Shown here piece after piece: positions 7,775-16,491 of a DNA stretch of 64,000 nt. The number at the start of each line of letters is the position of its first letter. Positions within the stretch are counted from its first letter, which is position 1. The notes under the pieces are model-generated. The model did no database searches and was not told the origin of the DNA. It saw only the letters and a list, made by a program, of their open reading frames with translations. The translations under genes were made by a program, and so were the position numbers. The stretch is taken from assembly GCA_004299555.1 (NCBI GenBank), contig SCQU01000004.1:62001-126000 (forward strand), given 5' to 3'. Source of the stretch: Rhodanobacteraceae bacterium (GTDB taxonomy: Bacteria > Pseudomonadota > Gammaproteobacteria > Xanthomonadales > Rhodanobacteraceae).

Positions 7775-9151
7775 ATGCTGACGTCACCTTCCGCACCCCA
7801 GCACCGTTGGACGTGGCCCGCGGCCATTGCACTGATCACGTTGATTGCCTTTGCGCTGCGCTGGTACTACGTCAGCACCGCCATGGTGATCAACCCGATC
7901 CGCGCCGACGCGGCGCAGTACTACACCTACGCCTGGAACCTCGCGCATCACGGCATTTTTTCCAGCAGCGCCCAGGGCGCGGCAGTAGTCACCGCCGACA
8001 GCTACCGCGATCCGGGCTATCCCGTGCTGCTGGCGCTGTGGATGAAGGTCTTCCCCAGCCAGGGCAGCTGGTACGCGGCGGTACTGATGACCCAGGCACT
8101 GTTAGGCGCCCTGACCGTCCCCCTGGCGATGCAACTGGGGCGTCGCTGGCTGAGCTGGCGTTGGGCGGCAGCCGCGGGCGTGCTGATGGCCGTCTGGCCG
8201 CACAACATCGCCATCGCGAGCAACCTGTTGTCGGAAACGCTGTTCGGATTCCTGTGTGCAATGGCAATGTGGCTGTGTGCGTGCGCGTGCGGCCGCCGCA
8301 GTATCCGCGGCGCCATCGTCGCCGGCATCGCCTTTGGCGCCGCCGCCCTCACGAACGCGGTGCTCATCCCATTCGGCATCCTGCTCGGGCTGTTCTTTGC
8401 GTGGCGCTGGCTGGCGCCACGCCGCGTGTGGCTCGCGCTATGCATTGCCGCGGCAGTGCTGCCTGCCGCGTGGGCAATACGCAACCACTACGTCCCTCCG
8501 CAGACAGCGGGCCAATCATCGGCTGACCGCGCGTTGCAGAACCTGGTACAAGGGTCCTGGCCCAGCTACCACGCCGCTTACGCATTGCTGGCGCGCGGCG
8601 ATCAACGGGGTGCGCCGGTCTTTCATGCCATTGACGCCGAGTACCAACTGCTGCGCACAGATCCCGTTGCCGGCACACGCGCGATCTTGCATCGCATGGG
8701 TCAGCATCCATGGCGTTTCCTCGCCTGGTACGGCATCGACAAGCCGTACGCTCTGTGGGATTGGAACATACGCGTCGGTCAAAACGACATCTACGTTTAT
8801 GCCGTGAAGCAGTCTCCTTTCGACACCCAACCGGCCATGCGTGCGCTCGAAGCGGTATGCCAGACGCTCAACCCTCTGTTGACCTTGCTGACGTTGGTTG
8901 GCGTGATCATCGCGTTGGCGCGATTCCATCGCGAGCGTGATCTCACCGGTTCAAAAGCGGCGCCGGGCGCAACGGTGCTGCTGCTGGTGTACATCACCGT
9001 CGTCTACAGCATTTTGCAGACAGACCCGCGCTACTCCATCGCATTCAGGTCATTTGAAATGCTGCTGGCGATGACCACCTGCAGCGTGCTCGCCGGCTGG
9101 ATCAGTAAGGCGCACGGTCGGCCCACCGAGCCGCCGTCCACCGCACCATGA
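7775..9151 (+). CDS. GT39/ArnT-like integral membrane glycosyltransferase
   Basis: About 458 residues with roughly ten membrane segments. The first helix is followed by a periplasmic loop with an acidic pair region (NPIRADAAQYYTYAWNLAHHG), as in the PMT_2/ArnT family, which uses polyprenyl-phosphate sugars on the periplasmic side. The divergent GtrB-like enzyme at 6.7-7.7 kb could supply such a donor. ATG 7775 is chosen over GTG 7760. The stop overlaps the start of the flippase gene (ATGA), indicating one operon. The acceptor (lipid A, O-unit or protein) is unknown. Confidence 0.75.
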   Translation: MLTSPSAPQHRWTWPAAIALITLIAFALRWYYVSTAMVINPIRADAAQYYTYAWNLAHHGIFSSSAQGAAVVTADSYRDPGYPVLLALWMKVFPSQGSWYAAVLMTQALLGALTVPLAMQLGRRWLSWRWAAAAGVLMAVWPHNIAIASNLLSETLFGFLCAMAMWLCACACGRRSIRGAIVAGIAFGAAALTNAVLIPFGILLGLFFAWRWLAPRRVWLALCIAAAVLPAAWAIRNHYVPPQTAGQSSADRALQNLVQGSWPSYHAAYALLARGDQRGAPVFHAIDAEYQLLRTDPVAGTRAILHRMGQHPWRFLAWYGIDKPYALWDWNIRVGQNDIYVYAVKQSPFDTQPAMRALEAVCQTLNPLLTLLTLVGVIIALARFHRERDLTGSKAAPGATVLLLVYITVVYSILQTDPRYSIAFRSFEMLLAMTTCSVLAGWISKAHGRPTEPPSTAP

Positions 9152-10431
9152 GACTTCTGCATATTTCCAATCTGCGCGGCCCGATTGCCCGCGGCACCAT
9201 CCGCACGACTGGCGTGCTTGGTCTACGTTTGGTCGTGCAGGCTGGCACGCTGCTGCTGGTTGCGCGGATGCTGGGGCCCGATCAATTTGGCGCATTCGCG
9301 GGTGTCGCGGCGTTGGCGGTGATCCTGGGGACGCTGTCCACTTTCGGTACCCATCTGGTGCTGCTGGGGGAAGTTTCCAAAGAACCTGCACACCGCACGC
9401 AAGTGTTGCCGTATGCGGTGCCGTCTACGTTGCTGTGCGGCGGCGTGCTGTTTGCGCTCTATCTTCTGATCACCACGTTCGCGCTGCCTGAAATCGGCGT
9501 GGCGTTTACGGTGCTGGTCGCGATCGGCGTCACCGAAACGCTGCTGCAACCTCTGTTCACGCTGCCGGCAATGGAACATCTTGCGCTCGGACGCATCGCA
9601 CGATCACAGTTGCTGCAAACCTTGCCTCTTGCGTTGCGGCTTGCCGCTGCAGCAAGTGTGTTTCTGTTGCAGACGACCGATCCGCTCGCCGCCTACAGTT
9701 ATGGCTACTTTGCTGCCTCGCTGATCGCACTCGCGATCGCCACCCTCACCATGCCGGCGCCGTGGCCCGCAACAAAAACCTGGCGGTTGCCAACCCGCGC
9801 GGAAGTACGCGAAACGGCCGGGTACGCGGCACTCGCCATCACCGCCACCAGCCCCGCCGAACTCGACAAGACACTGGCCACGAAGCTATTACCACTTGGC
9901 GGCGCCGGTCTGTATGCCGCCGGTGCACGGGTGATTGGTGCGGCGACCCTGCCCGTGATCGCAATGATGCTGTCGGCGCTGCCGCGGCTGTTCCGGGAAG
10001 GGCAGAACCAACCCAAGCGCACGGCCCGCCTTCTGCGCTGGATCTTTGTCGCCACAGTTGGCTACAGCGTTGCGCTGGCAGTAGCGATTTGGTTCATCGC
10101 GCCCGTGTTCGTGTGGTTGTTTGGTTCAAAGTATCAAGGCATTGAACACACCATCCACTGGCTCACGTTGGCCGTACCTGGAATGTCACTGCGGTTTGCC
10201 GCCGGGGGTGTGTTGATGGCGCTGGGCAAGCCTTGGATGCGCGTAGGATTTGAAATTGTCGGGCTGACCGTGCTGGTGGTCGCAGCGATCATGCTCGCCC
10301 CGCACCTTGATCCAGCAGGTATGCCGCTGGCGCTGGCATGTTCCGAGTGGGTAATGACGCTGTTGGGGTGGGCGATGGTACGTTCCGCGATCAAGTCGCC
10401 GACAACTCGACCCCGTCTGCCCGTGGCGTAA
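9148..10431 (+). CDS. Wzx-like polysaccharide flippase (MATE/MOP superfamily)
   Basis: About 427 residues with roughly twelve hydrophobic segments and few long soluble parts. The start (GVLGLRLVVQAGTLLLVARMLGPDQFGAFAGV) is typical of O-antigen flippases, which move undecaprenyl-linked glycan units across the inner membrane. It overlaps the upstream GT39-like gene by 4 nt. Its 3' end overlaps the convergent glycosyltransferase gene by 41 nt, an unusual tail-to-tail overlap that leaves no room for a terminator between them. Confidence 0.85.
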   Translation: MRLLHISNLRGPIARGTIRTTGVLGLRLVVQAGTLLLVARMLGPDQFGAFAGVAALAVILGTLSTFGTHLVLLGEVSKEPAHRTQVLPYAVPSTLLCGGVLFALYLLITTFALPEIGVAFTVLVAIGVTETLLQPLFTLPAMEHLALGRIARSQLLQTLPLALRLAAAASVFLLQTTDPLAAYSYGYFAASLIALAIATLTMPAPWPATKTWRLPTRAEVRETAGYAALAITATSPAELDKTLATKLLPLGGAGLYAAGARVIGAATLPVIAMMLSALPRLFREGQNQPKRTARLLRWIFVATVGYSVALAVAIWFIAPVFVWLFGSKYQGIEHTIHWLTLAVPGMSLRFAAGGVLMALGKPWMRVGFEIVGLTVLVVAAIMLAPHLDPAGMPLALACSEWVMTLLGWAMVRSAIKSPTTRPRLPVA

Positions 10432-11302
10432 ATGATCGCCCGCGTCCCCGCAATACGTCCACGCTGGCTGCACACAGCCCGATCCACGGGACAAATGACC
10501 GGAATCGGGCGCACCTGATCGTCGCGCGTAGCGGCAGCGTAATGCAGCGCACGCAAACAAACACGATATGCTCGAACGGGTTGCGTGCGAGCTTGCGAGC
10601 GAGAAGCCAGTGCGCACGATTCATGTGATATTCGTAGAACATCGAACCGTTCTTGGCACTTGCCGAGCCATCGTGAACAACCGTCGCGGACACGCATTCG
10701 GAGAAACGAATTCCGCGTCGCGCAAGGTCAAAGCCAAGCTTCACGTCTTCTCCATAGAAAAAGAAATCAAGGTCAAACAAGTCCCCAGCCAATATGTCTT
10801 GTCTGATCAACAAGCACGTTCCGCTTGGATAGCGGACGGAGCCGAAATAAGGCCGTCGTAGATAAAGTGCCGCCAGCTTGAAGTAATACACAATCGGCGT
10901 TCGGTCCGCCGCGCCTTGCGCGGACGTCACCCGCGGCGCTATCACCGCAGAATCGCGCAATGCTTGCAACATCTGCCGCAACGCGCCTGGCCGCAACCTC
11001 GCGTCGGAGTTGATCAACAAGACGTGCGCCCCGCCCTGCGCAACGATATCCGAGACGCCCTCGTGCACTCCACGCGCGAACCCTAGGTTCACGTCCGGTG
11101 TCAGCACCTTGATATCAGTACCAGCCTGCTGCAATACATCCAGCGCTTCACCCATGCAGGCGACCGAACGCCCGTTGTCTTCTGAATTGTCAACAACGAC
11201 GATGCGCTGCACGCCTTCCTCCGCCAAGGAGTGCAGACACGCAATCGTTTGCGCAGGTGTGCGGAAGTGCAGTACCAAACCGACCGCGGTTGCCACAGGC
11301 AT
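10391..11302 (-). CDS. GT2 family glycosyltransferase (rhamnosyltransferase-like)
   Basis: About 303 residues. GT-A motifs in order: VVVDNSEDNG, NLGFARGVHEG, and LLINSDARLRPG in place of the DxD loop. GTCLLIRQD and DFFFYGEDVKLGFDLARRG, with the acceptor-site ED pair, follow. This order is typical of COG1216 O-antigen glycosyltransferases. The start ATG 11302 overlaps the upstream methyltransferase stop (TGATG), so translation is probably coupled. The donor sugar cannot be told from sequence. Confidence 0.85.
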   Translation of the reverse strand: MPVATAVGLVLHFRTPAQTIACLHSLAEEGVQRIVVVDNSEDNGRSVACMGEALDVLQQAGTDIKVLTPDVNLGFARGVHEGVSDIVAQGGAHVLLINSDARLRPGALRQMLQALRDSAVIAPRVTSAQGAADRTPIVYYFKLAALYLRRPYFGSVRYPSGTCLLIRQDILAGDLFDLDFFFYGEDVKLGFDLARRGIRFSECVSATVVHDGSASAKNGSMFYEYHMNRAHWLLARKLARNPFEHIVFVCVRCITLPLRATIRCARFRSFVPWIGLCAASVDVLRGRGRSFTPRADGVELSAT

Positions 11303-12348
11303 CACGCCTTGTTCCTGGGTTTGCTCGCGATAACGACGGTTTCTTCCGAACTACCAGCGCTCAGCGTCGCCAGACCGTCTGCTGCCAAACGCCAAGCTAA
11401 AAGCCGACCACTGGAGGGAAATGGCAGCGACTCTCTCGTAGCAATGTCGCACGCACGCATCCAGCGTCGACCAGCGTGCGCCCCACGCCGAATGAACTCC
11501 ACGTTAAGGAACCCAACGGCCGCCAGCCAATCGCACACGACACTCTGGCTCGGGATGCATAGATGATACGGAGGATGAAGCTCTAGCCAGCTGCTGCCCA
11601 ACACTCGCATTCCGATGCTGCCTGGATTCGGCAATGCCATCCAAAGCCTGCCTCCGGGCCGTAACAATGTAACTATGCGACGCAGGAGTGACGGCGCGTC
11701 GACCACATGTTCAATAACGTGACTTAGTGTAATGACATCGAACTCGCGTCCGTCGAGCGAAGAATCGAACGCGTCCCCTTGCACGACATCCAGCCCGAGT
11801 TGGCGGCATGCCGAAACCGCCTTGGCGTCAGGCTCGCACCCATGCACGTTCCAGCCCATCTCCGCCGCGCGCCCGAGGAAAGCGCCATTCCCACAGCCGA
11901 TATCTAACAAGGTACCGGGGTTTGGAAAGTTTGCGCGAGTCAAATGGCGGCCGTAGTAATCAAGCTTGAGTCGCCACGGCTCAATCGACGAAAAGATTGC
12001 ATAACCAAGCGCGTTCGCGGGCTTGCGCTGCATGCCAAAACGCCGGTTGAGGTAACCGCGGATCAAGCGCCACGCGAGTCCCGTTGCTCCGCTGTCAGGC
12101 ACGTCCTCTGACACCACGACATGCGTGTAGTAATCATCGTAGGCGCGCGGCAGCGATTCCGAGTCCGGTCTTGGATCGAGCCACAGCGAGCCGCAATCTG
12201 CGCACCGCACAACGCACCAGACGTCCGGCATCATGCCCTCGTTGTCACGACGCGCGAACTTGTGCGGATCGCGCCGCACACTTCCACACGCCGGACAGTG
12301 CGGGACGGCTTCAAGTCGCCCACGCGACCACATTGCCGGATCATTCAT
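11302..12348 (-). CDS. SAM-dependent methyltransferase with N-terminal zinc ribbon
   Basis: About 348 residues. The N-terminus has paired cysteines (HCPACG and RCADCG about 30 residues apart), a zinc-binding domain seen in several sugar C-methyltransferases. The class I methyltransferase core follows: LLDIGCGNGAFLGRAAEMGW (motif I), the acidic residue of GCEPDAKAV, FDVITLSHVIEHV and LLRPGGRLWMALPN. It probably methylates a nucleotide sugar or glycan in this cluster. It overlaps the upstream glycosyltransferase by 8 nt and the downstream one by a TGATG junction. Confidence 0.82.
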   Translation of the reverse strand: MNDPAMWSRGRLEAVPHCPACGSVRRDPHKFARRDNEGMMPDVWCVVRCADCGSLWLDPRPDSESLPRAYDDYYTHVVVSEDVPDSGATGLAWRLIRGYLNRRFGMQRKPANALGYAIFSSIEPWRLKLDYYGRHLTRANFPNPGTLLDIGCGNGAFLGRAAEMGWNVHGCEPDAKAVSACRQLGLDVVQGDAFDSSLDGREFDVITLSHVIEHVVDAPSLLRRIVTLLRPGGRLWMALPNPGSIGMRVLGSSWLELHPPYHLCIPSQSVVCDWLAAVGFLNVEFIRRGAHAGRRWMRACDIATRESLPFPSSGRLLAWRLAADGLATLSAGSSEETVVIASKPRNKA

Positions 12349-13282
12349 CAACGGGTCCTCTCAACACCAGACCGGCCCATGCTCCGGCGCACATGTTCCT
12401 GAGCTGCCGGCAACGCAAGGGCCCAAACGTCGCGGTGATGATCACCGTCAAGAACATTTTGACCACCGCCCAGAGCTTCCACACGTTAGGCACATAGGTT
12501 CGCCTCATCAACGTCACAGCATTTCGGTACAGGTAGTAGTGTCGTCGTGGTGAACGCGCAGGCCATACGCGCCAGCCGAAGAGCCAAAACCGACGGCCGT
12601 CCTCGCCCATGCGATGGACAAACACTGCACTAGGGATTCCCCACAGGCCGTACCCGCGCGCAAGGACACGGAACGCCCATTCGGTGTCCACATGGTCGAT
12701 GAACAACGGCTCGTCGAGACCGCCGAGCTCGAGGAACAGCGATACTGGTACAAGGGTTCCGCTGCCGTTGAGGTTTGCGCACGGCACGGGGGCCGGTGAC
12801 CCAGCCGGTGGATACACGCGCTTCCAGCGCCAACGCGTGCATTGGTGGAAACCGTGTGTCAGGCCTGTATGGGGGTCGCGTAACAGCGGCCCAACGCAAC
12901 CGACGTTTTGCCCTTCTGTTTCAAGGGTCTGGAAGGCCGAGATCAAGGTTTCAACGCTACCGGGCTGCGGTTCGCTGTCTTGGTCGAGCAACAACACAAA
13001 GCGCGGTGGTAACGGAAGCTTCGACACCGCTTTGACACCGCGGTTAATGGCGGCCGCGAGCCCGGTGTTGGTGTCATTGCAAAGTAGGTGTACTCCACGC
13101 ACATTCGCAGTCACGGTTTCGAGTTCCGTGACTAGCGCCGGTCGCGACGCGTTGTCCACGATCACCTTGACACACGCCCGCGGCAGCGCCTGCAACTGCG
13201 CTTTCAAGAGTGGGATGTCCGGGTTGAAAGTGACAGTCACCGTTGCCAACACGGCTGCTTCCACGGAAGGCAAGGCGTTCAT
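12341..13282 (-). CDS. GT2 family rhamnosyltransferase-like protein
   Basis: About 313 residues from the ATG at 13282, chosen because it overlaps the preceding stop as ATGA and gives a normal GT-A start (TVTVTFNPDIPLLKAQLQAL). Motifs: VIVDNASRPA, NTGLAAAINRGV, LLLDQDSEPQPG (DxD region), then FIDHVDTEWAFRVLARGYG. This combination is typical of rhamnosyltransferases of the RfbF/WbbL type. C-terminal hydrophobic segments suggest membrane association. It belongs to the tightly overlapped run of minus-strand glycan genes. Confidence 0.85.
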   Translation of the reverse strand: MNALPSVEAAVLATVTVTFNPDIPLLKAQLQALPRACVKVIVDNASRPALVTELETVTANVRGVHLLCNDTNTGLAAAINRGVKAVSKLPLPPRFVLLLDQDSEPQPGSVETLISAFQTLETEGQNVGCVGPLLRDPHTGLTHGFHQCTRWRWKRVYPPAGSPAPVPCANLNGSGTLVPVSLFLELGGLDEPLFIDHVDTEWAFRVLARGYGLWGIPSAVFVHRMGEDGRRFWLFGWRVWPARSPRRHYYLYRNAVTLMRRTYVPNVWKLWAVVKMFLTVIITATFGPLRCRQLRNMCAGAWAGLVLRGPVDE

Positions 13283-14019
13283 GTCGACGAGCACTCGACA
13301 CGATAAATAAGAGTTGGAATGATTCGCCGGAGTGATGCCAACAGCGCATCCGGCGTCGCGCGCAACAGGCGGGCGCCAAGTGACTGCGGTCGTTCGATCT
13401 CGAAGGTTGCCCGCCATGCCTCGACGCAAAGATTCCGGTACACGAACCCGGCGCCAGTGAGCATCCGCTCAAGTTGCTTCATCTGCAGCGGTTCGCAATC
13501 GTAGAACGTACCCTTGCGCATCAGCCGCAGGTAGGGCGTGCGCCACGCATGTGGCCACCAGCTCAAGAACTTCAGCTGGAAATGCGGCTCGGTGAGCATC
13601 CAGCGGTTGGGCACGGCAAGATAGCCGACGCCATCGGGTTTCATGACGCGGTGGATTTCGGTGAGGTGCATGTGTTGCGCAGCAGCGTCGCCGACGTGTT
13701 CGATGACGTGGTTGGTGATGACGACATCGAAGCTGGCGTCGGCGAAGGGCAACTCGACCCCCTGCACTTGCTGGTAAGTGAAGCCATCGCGCACCAGCCG
13801 ATTGTCGCAGACGTCAACGGCGGTCACATCGCAACGCAGCGCCGGATGGGTGCCAAAGTAATGCGCGATGCCGCCGGCGCCGGTGCCAACTTCCAGCATC
13901 CGCAGCGGCTGCGGGCGCTGCGCCAGATCGAGCAGGCGCTCGATTTTCATGGCCTTCCGGTCGCGCGACGGCAGGTCGAGCACGGCGTGGGGCTGGCGTT
14001 GGATGATCGTTTCGCTCAT
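13279..14019 (-). CDS. class I SAM-dependent methyltransferase
   Basis: About 246 residues from ATG 14019, which overlaps the upstream GT4 stop. Motif I is MLEVGTGAGGIAHYFG, motif II VTAVDVCD, and VELPFADASFDVVITNHVIE follows, as in UbiE/Methyltransf_11 enzymes. PDGVGYLAVPNRWMLTEPHF after it is typical of O-antigen cluster methyltransferases. The substrate is probably a glycan or lipid-linked intermediate. Overlaps of 4 nt on both sides indicate translational coupling. Confidence 0.82.
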   Translation of the reverse strand: MSETIIQRQPHAVLDLPSRDRKAMKIERLLDLAQRPQPLRMLEVGTGAGGIAHYFGTHPALRCDVTAVDVCDNRLVRDGFTYQQVQGVELPFADASFDVVITNHVIEHVGDAAAQHMHLTEIHRVMKPDGVGYLAVPNRWMLTEPHFQLKFLSWWPHAWRTPYLRLMRKGTFYDCEPLQMKQLERMLTGAGFVYRNLCVEAWRATFEIERPQSLGARLLRATPDALLASLRRIIPTLIYRVECSST

Positions 14020-15467
14020 GGCACCACAGCGTGTCGTTCCGCACGCGCAAAGTGCAATTGCGCGCTCACCTGTGCGCCGAACCGCGTCCACTCGAACTGC
14101 CGTGCAAACGCCACGCACCCCATACGCAGGCCCTTGCCTTCCGCCAACGCTTGCAGCACCGCACCGGCAAAAGCGGCGTAGTTGTCTGGTGGCACCAGGC
14201 GGCCTGATTGGCCTTCCGCGACGGCATCGACGACGCCACCGGTGGCGAAGGCGACGGTTGGCAGGCCGTGCGCGGCGGCTTCGACTGCCACCATGCCGAA
14301 ACCTTCGACGTCGCCCGGTACCGCGCGTACGGGGAACACGTGGACGCTGGCGACGCGATAGGCCGTGTCGAGTTCCGCGTCGGATACCTTGCCCAGAAAT
14401 GTCACGTTGCCGGCGACACCCGCCGCCGTCGCGGCGGCGCGAATGCTGTCGGGGGTCTGCGTTTGTGCATGCAAGGCCTGGGTCGGTGCGTCACCGACGA
14501 CCAGCAACAGGACGTCTGGGTGCGCGGCGGCAATTTGCGGCAAGGCGTGGGTGACGAATTCGCGCAGGCCCTTGCGGGCTGACAGGCGGCCGACCGAGAG
14601 CAGCAGCGGACGGTTGCCAAGGTTGTGGCGCTGGCGGAAGGCAGCCGCGGCTGCATTACGCGGGTCCGCACCCTCACCCCTGCCCTTCTCCCGCCGGGAG
14701 AGGGGTTCAGCACCGCGCGGGGAAAGGGGTTCAGCACCGCGCGGGGAAAGGGGTTCTGCACCGCGCGGGGAAAGGGGTTCTGCACCGCGCGGGGAAAGAG
14801 GTTCTGCACCTCGTGGGGAAAGGGGTTCTGCACCGCGCGGGGAAAGGGGTTCAGCACTGCGCGCGGGCAAGGGCTCGCTACCGCATGAAGGAAAGGAATC
14901 GACGCTACCCGCAGCTTCGCCCGCGTTGGTCACGAGGATGGCGTCCGGCGGCAGATCCACGCCGGGATGCACGATGCCAACGCGCTCGGACGCAATGCCG
15001 ATGCCGTGGCACAGCGCGGCAGTGGCGCGACTGTTGGCAATCACGCGATCCATGTGGCGAATGGCGGGCAGCCAAACGACACGGTACAGCGGGTGCCTGA
15101 GCGCAACGTCAAGGCCATGCACATAGACGGCGGTGCGGGCACCGCAACACCGGGCCGCGCTTTGCACCAGCGGCGCGGTAAGGCCGCTGCCCGCCAGCAC
15201 CCAGTCGGGTCTCCACGCGCGGGCTTCACGGCGCGCGAGCGAACGCGCACGCAGCAGGAACTTCCACAGGGGTTTCAGGGGTGCCTCGCGCACCTCAATA
15301 CCCTTCGGCGCGAGCGCGGCCGAGCCCGCCGGGCCGACCACGCGCACGTCGGCCACCCTGGACAGTTCTTCGGCCATGTGCCAGTTGAGGCGCTCCATGC
15401 CACCGACCAGCGGTGGCAGGTTGCGGGTGATCAACAGAATGCGAGGACGGGGTGCCGGGTCGGACAT
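14016..15467 (-). CDS. GT4 family glycosyltransferase with repeat-encoded linker insertion
   Basis: About 483 residues. The N-terminal half has LLITRNLPPLVGGMERL and HGLDVALRHPLYR. The C-terminal donor domain has LLLSVGRLSARKGLREFV and the E-x7-E motif EGFGMVAVE. Between the two Rossmann domains, about residues 192-269 are a low-complexity stretch dominated by seven copies of an eight-residue unit, AEPLSPRG, ending in REKGRGEG. That part is encoded by a 24-bp tandem array adjoining a copy of the dispersed palindrome. Without it the protein would be about 400 residues, the normal GT4 size. The insertion lies in the interdomain linker, where it may be tolerated. ATG 15467 fits the family start. 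Confidence 0.85.
   Translation of the reverse strand: MSDPAPRPRILLITRNLPPLVGGMERLNWHMAEELSRVADVRVVGPAGSAALAPKGIEVREAPLKPLWKFLLRARSLARREARAWRPDWVLAGSGLTAPLVQSAARCCGARTAVYVHGLDVALRHPLYRVVWLPAIRHMDRVIANSRATAALCHGIGIASERVGIVHPGVDLPPDAILVTNAGEAAGSVDSFPSCGSEPLPARSAEPLSPRGAEPLSPRGAEPLSPRGAEPLSPRGAEPLSPRGAEPLSPRGAEPLSRREKGRGEGADPRNAAAAAFRQRHNLGNRPLLLSVGRLSARKGLREFVTHALPQIAAAHPDVLLLVVGDAPTQALHAQTQTPDSIRAAATAAGVAGNVTFLGKVSDAELDTAYRVASVHVFPVRAVPGDVEGFGMVAVEAAAHGLPTVAFATGGVVDAVAEGQSGRLVPPDNYAAFAGAVLQALAEGKGLRMGCVAFARQFEWTRFGAQVSAQLHFARAERHAVVP
14670..14890. repeat. 24-bp tandem array plus palindromic element inside the GT4 gene
   Basis: Seven 24-bp units run from about 14702 to 14870, each containing GGTTC(A/T)GCACCGCGCGGGG with minor changes. 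They adjoin the palindromic element at 14673-14706 (cgcaccctcacccctgccc, then ctcccgccgggagaggggttc). The unit GGGGTTCAGCACCGCGCGGG extends the right flank of that palindrome, so the array probably grew by slippage from one inserted element. Unit length is a multiple of three, so copy-number change would not shift the frame. Confidence 0.88.
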
Positions 15468-15642
15468 GAAGGTACGGTTCCACAACAGGTGATCCAGCCC
15501 CACAGTAACCAGAAACTGGATGCCGGGCGTCGGCCTGCGGCCGGCACCGGAATGGCACAGCGGCGTCGCGCGCCAAGCGCTGCCGGCGGAAGCGGGATCC
15601 CACTGGGCCACGGGTCATGGCGGAAGCCAGGGTTCACGCCGG
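15468..15642. repeat. repeat-like spacer between GT2 and GT4 genes
   Basis: The spacer holds ACTGGATGCCGGGCGTCGGC, gccggcaccggaatggcac and a gccggcggaagcgggatccc stretch, which together form an imperfect inverted arrangement (actggatgc at one end, gggatcccactggg at the other). It resembles the dispersed repeats elsewhere in the window. No gene is visible in it. Confidence 0.4.
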
Positions 15643-16491
15643 TCAGCCGTCGCGCTTGTACGTCAGCGCGGTGATCTGCTCGGAAATCAACCCGATCAGG
15701 AAGATGATGACGGCGGCACTCCACAGCGCGGCGCTGATGAGGCTGAGGCGATGGTGGTCGATGAAGGTGTAGAGCCAGTACACCCAGCCCAGCGCGAAAA
15801 AGGTGACGGCGGTCGGCACGAAGAGCTTGAGCGGCGCGTACAAGGTCGCGATCTTGAAGATGATCAGGAGGAACCGGATGCCATCGCGCAGCGGCCGGAT
15901 GTGGCTCTTGCCAATGCGCTCGGCGGCCTTGATGGGCACATACGCGACCGGGTAGCCGCTGCGGAAGAACGCCATCGTGGACGTGGTCGGGTAGCTGAAG
16001 CCGTTGGGCAACAGGTGGACGAATTCGCGGAACTTGCCGGCGCGCGCGGCACGGAACCCGGAAGTCAGGTCCGCGATGGTGTGCCCGGTCATCTTGGACG
16101 CCAGCCAGTTGTAGAAGCCGTTGGCGATGCCGCGCCCGACGCCGGCCTGGCCGCCCCAGTCGCGCGCGCCGACCACCATGTCGTAGCCTTCCTCGAGCTT
16201 GGCCAGCAGGCGCGCGATGTCGGCCGGATCGTGCTGGCCATCGGCATCCATGCACACCAGGGTGTCGCCGGTCGCGGCGCGCGCACCGCGCTTGATGGCG
16301 GCGCCATTGCCCATGGAATACGGCGTGCCGACGCGCTTGACGCCATGCTCCGCGCACAAGGCGGCGGTGGCGTCGGTGGAGCCATCGTCGGAAACGATGA
16401 TTTCGGCGCCGGGCTGGGCGGCGCACAACGCGGGCAACAGGCCGGCCAGTGCGGCGGCCTCGTTCTTGGCCGGCAGGATGATGCTGATCAC
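15643..16491 (-). CDS. GT2 glycosyltransferase, dolichol-phosphate-mannose-synthase-like
   Basis: About 282 residues. IILPAKNEAAALAGLL, VSDDGSTDAT, GNGAAIKRGARAATGD and the metal motif MDADGQHDP identify the DPM1-like GT2 group. Two or three hydrophobic segments at the C-terminus anchor it in the inner membrane. It probably transfers a sugar to undecaprenyl phosphate or starts a glycan unit. About 175 bp of spacer separate it from the downstream GT4 gene, which is otherwise in line with the cluster. It is the first gene of the minus-strand glycan run. Confidence 0.86.
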   Translation of the reverse strand: MISIILPAKNEAAALAGLLPALCAAQPGAEIIVSDDGSTDATAALCAEHGVKRVGTPYSMGNGAAIKRGARAATGDTLVCMDADGQHDPADIARLLAKLEEGYDMVVGARDWGGQAGVGRGIANGFYNWLASKMTGHTIADLTSGFRAARAGKFREFVHLLPNGFSYPTTSTMAFFRSGYPVAYVPIKAAERIGKSHIRPLRDGIRFLLIIFKIATLYAPLKLFVPTAVTFFALGWVYWLYTFIDHHRLSLISAALWSAAVIIFLIGLISEQITALTYKRDG

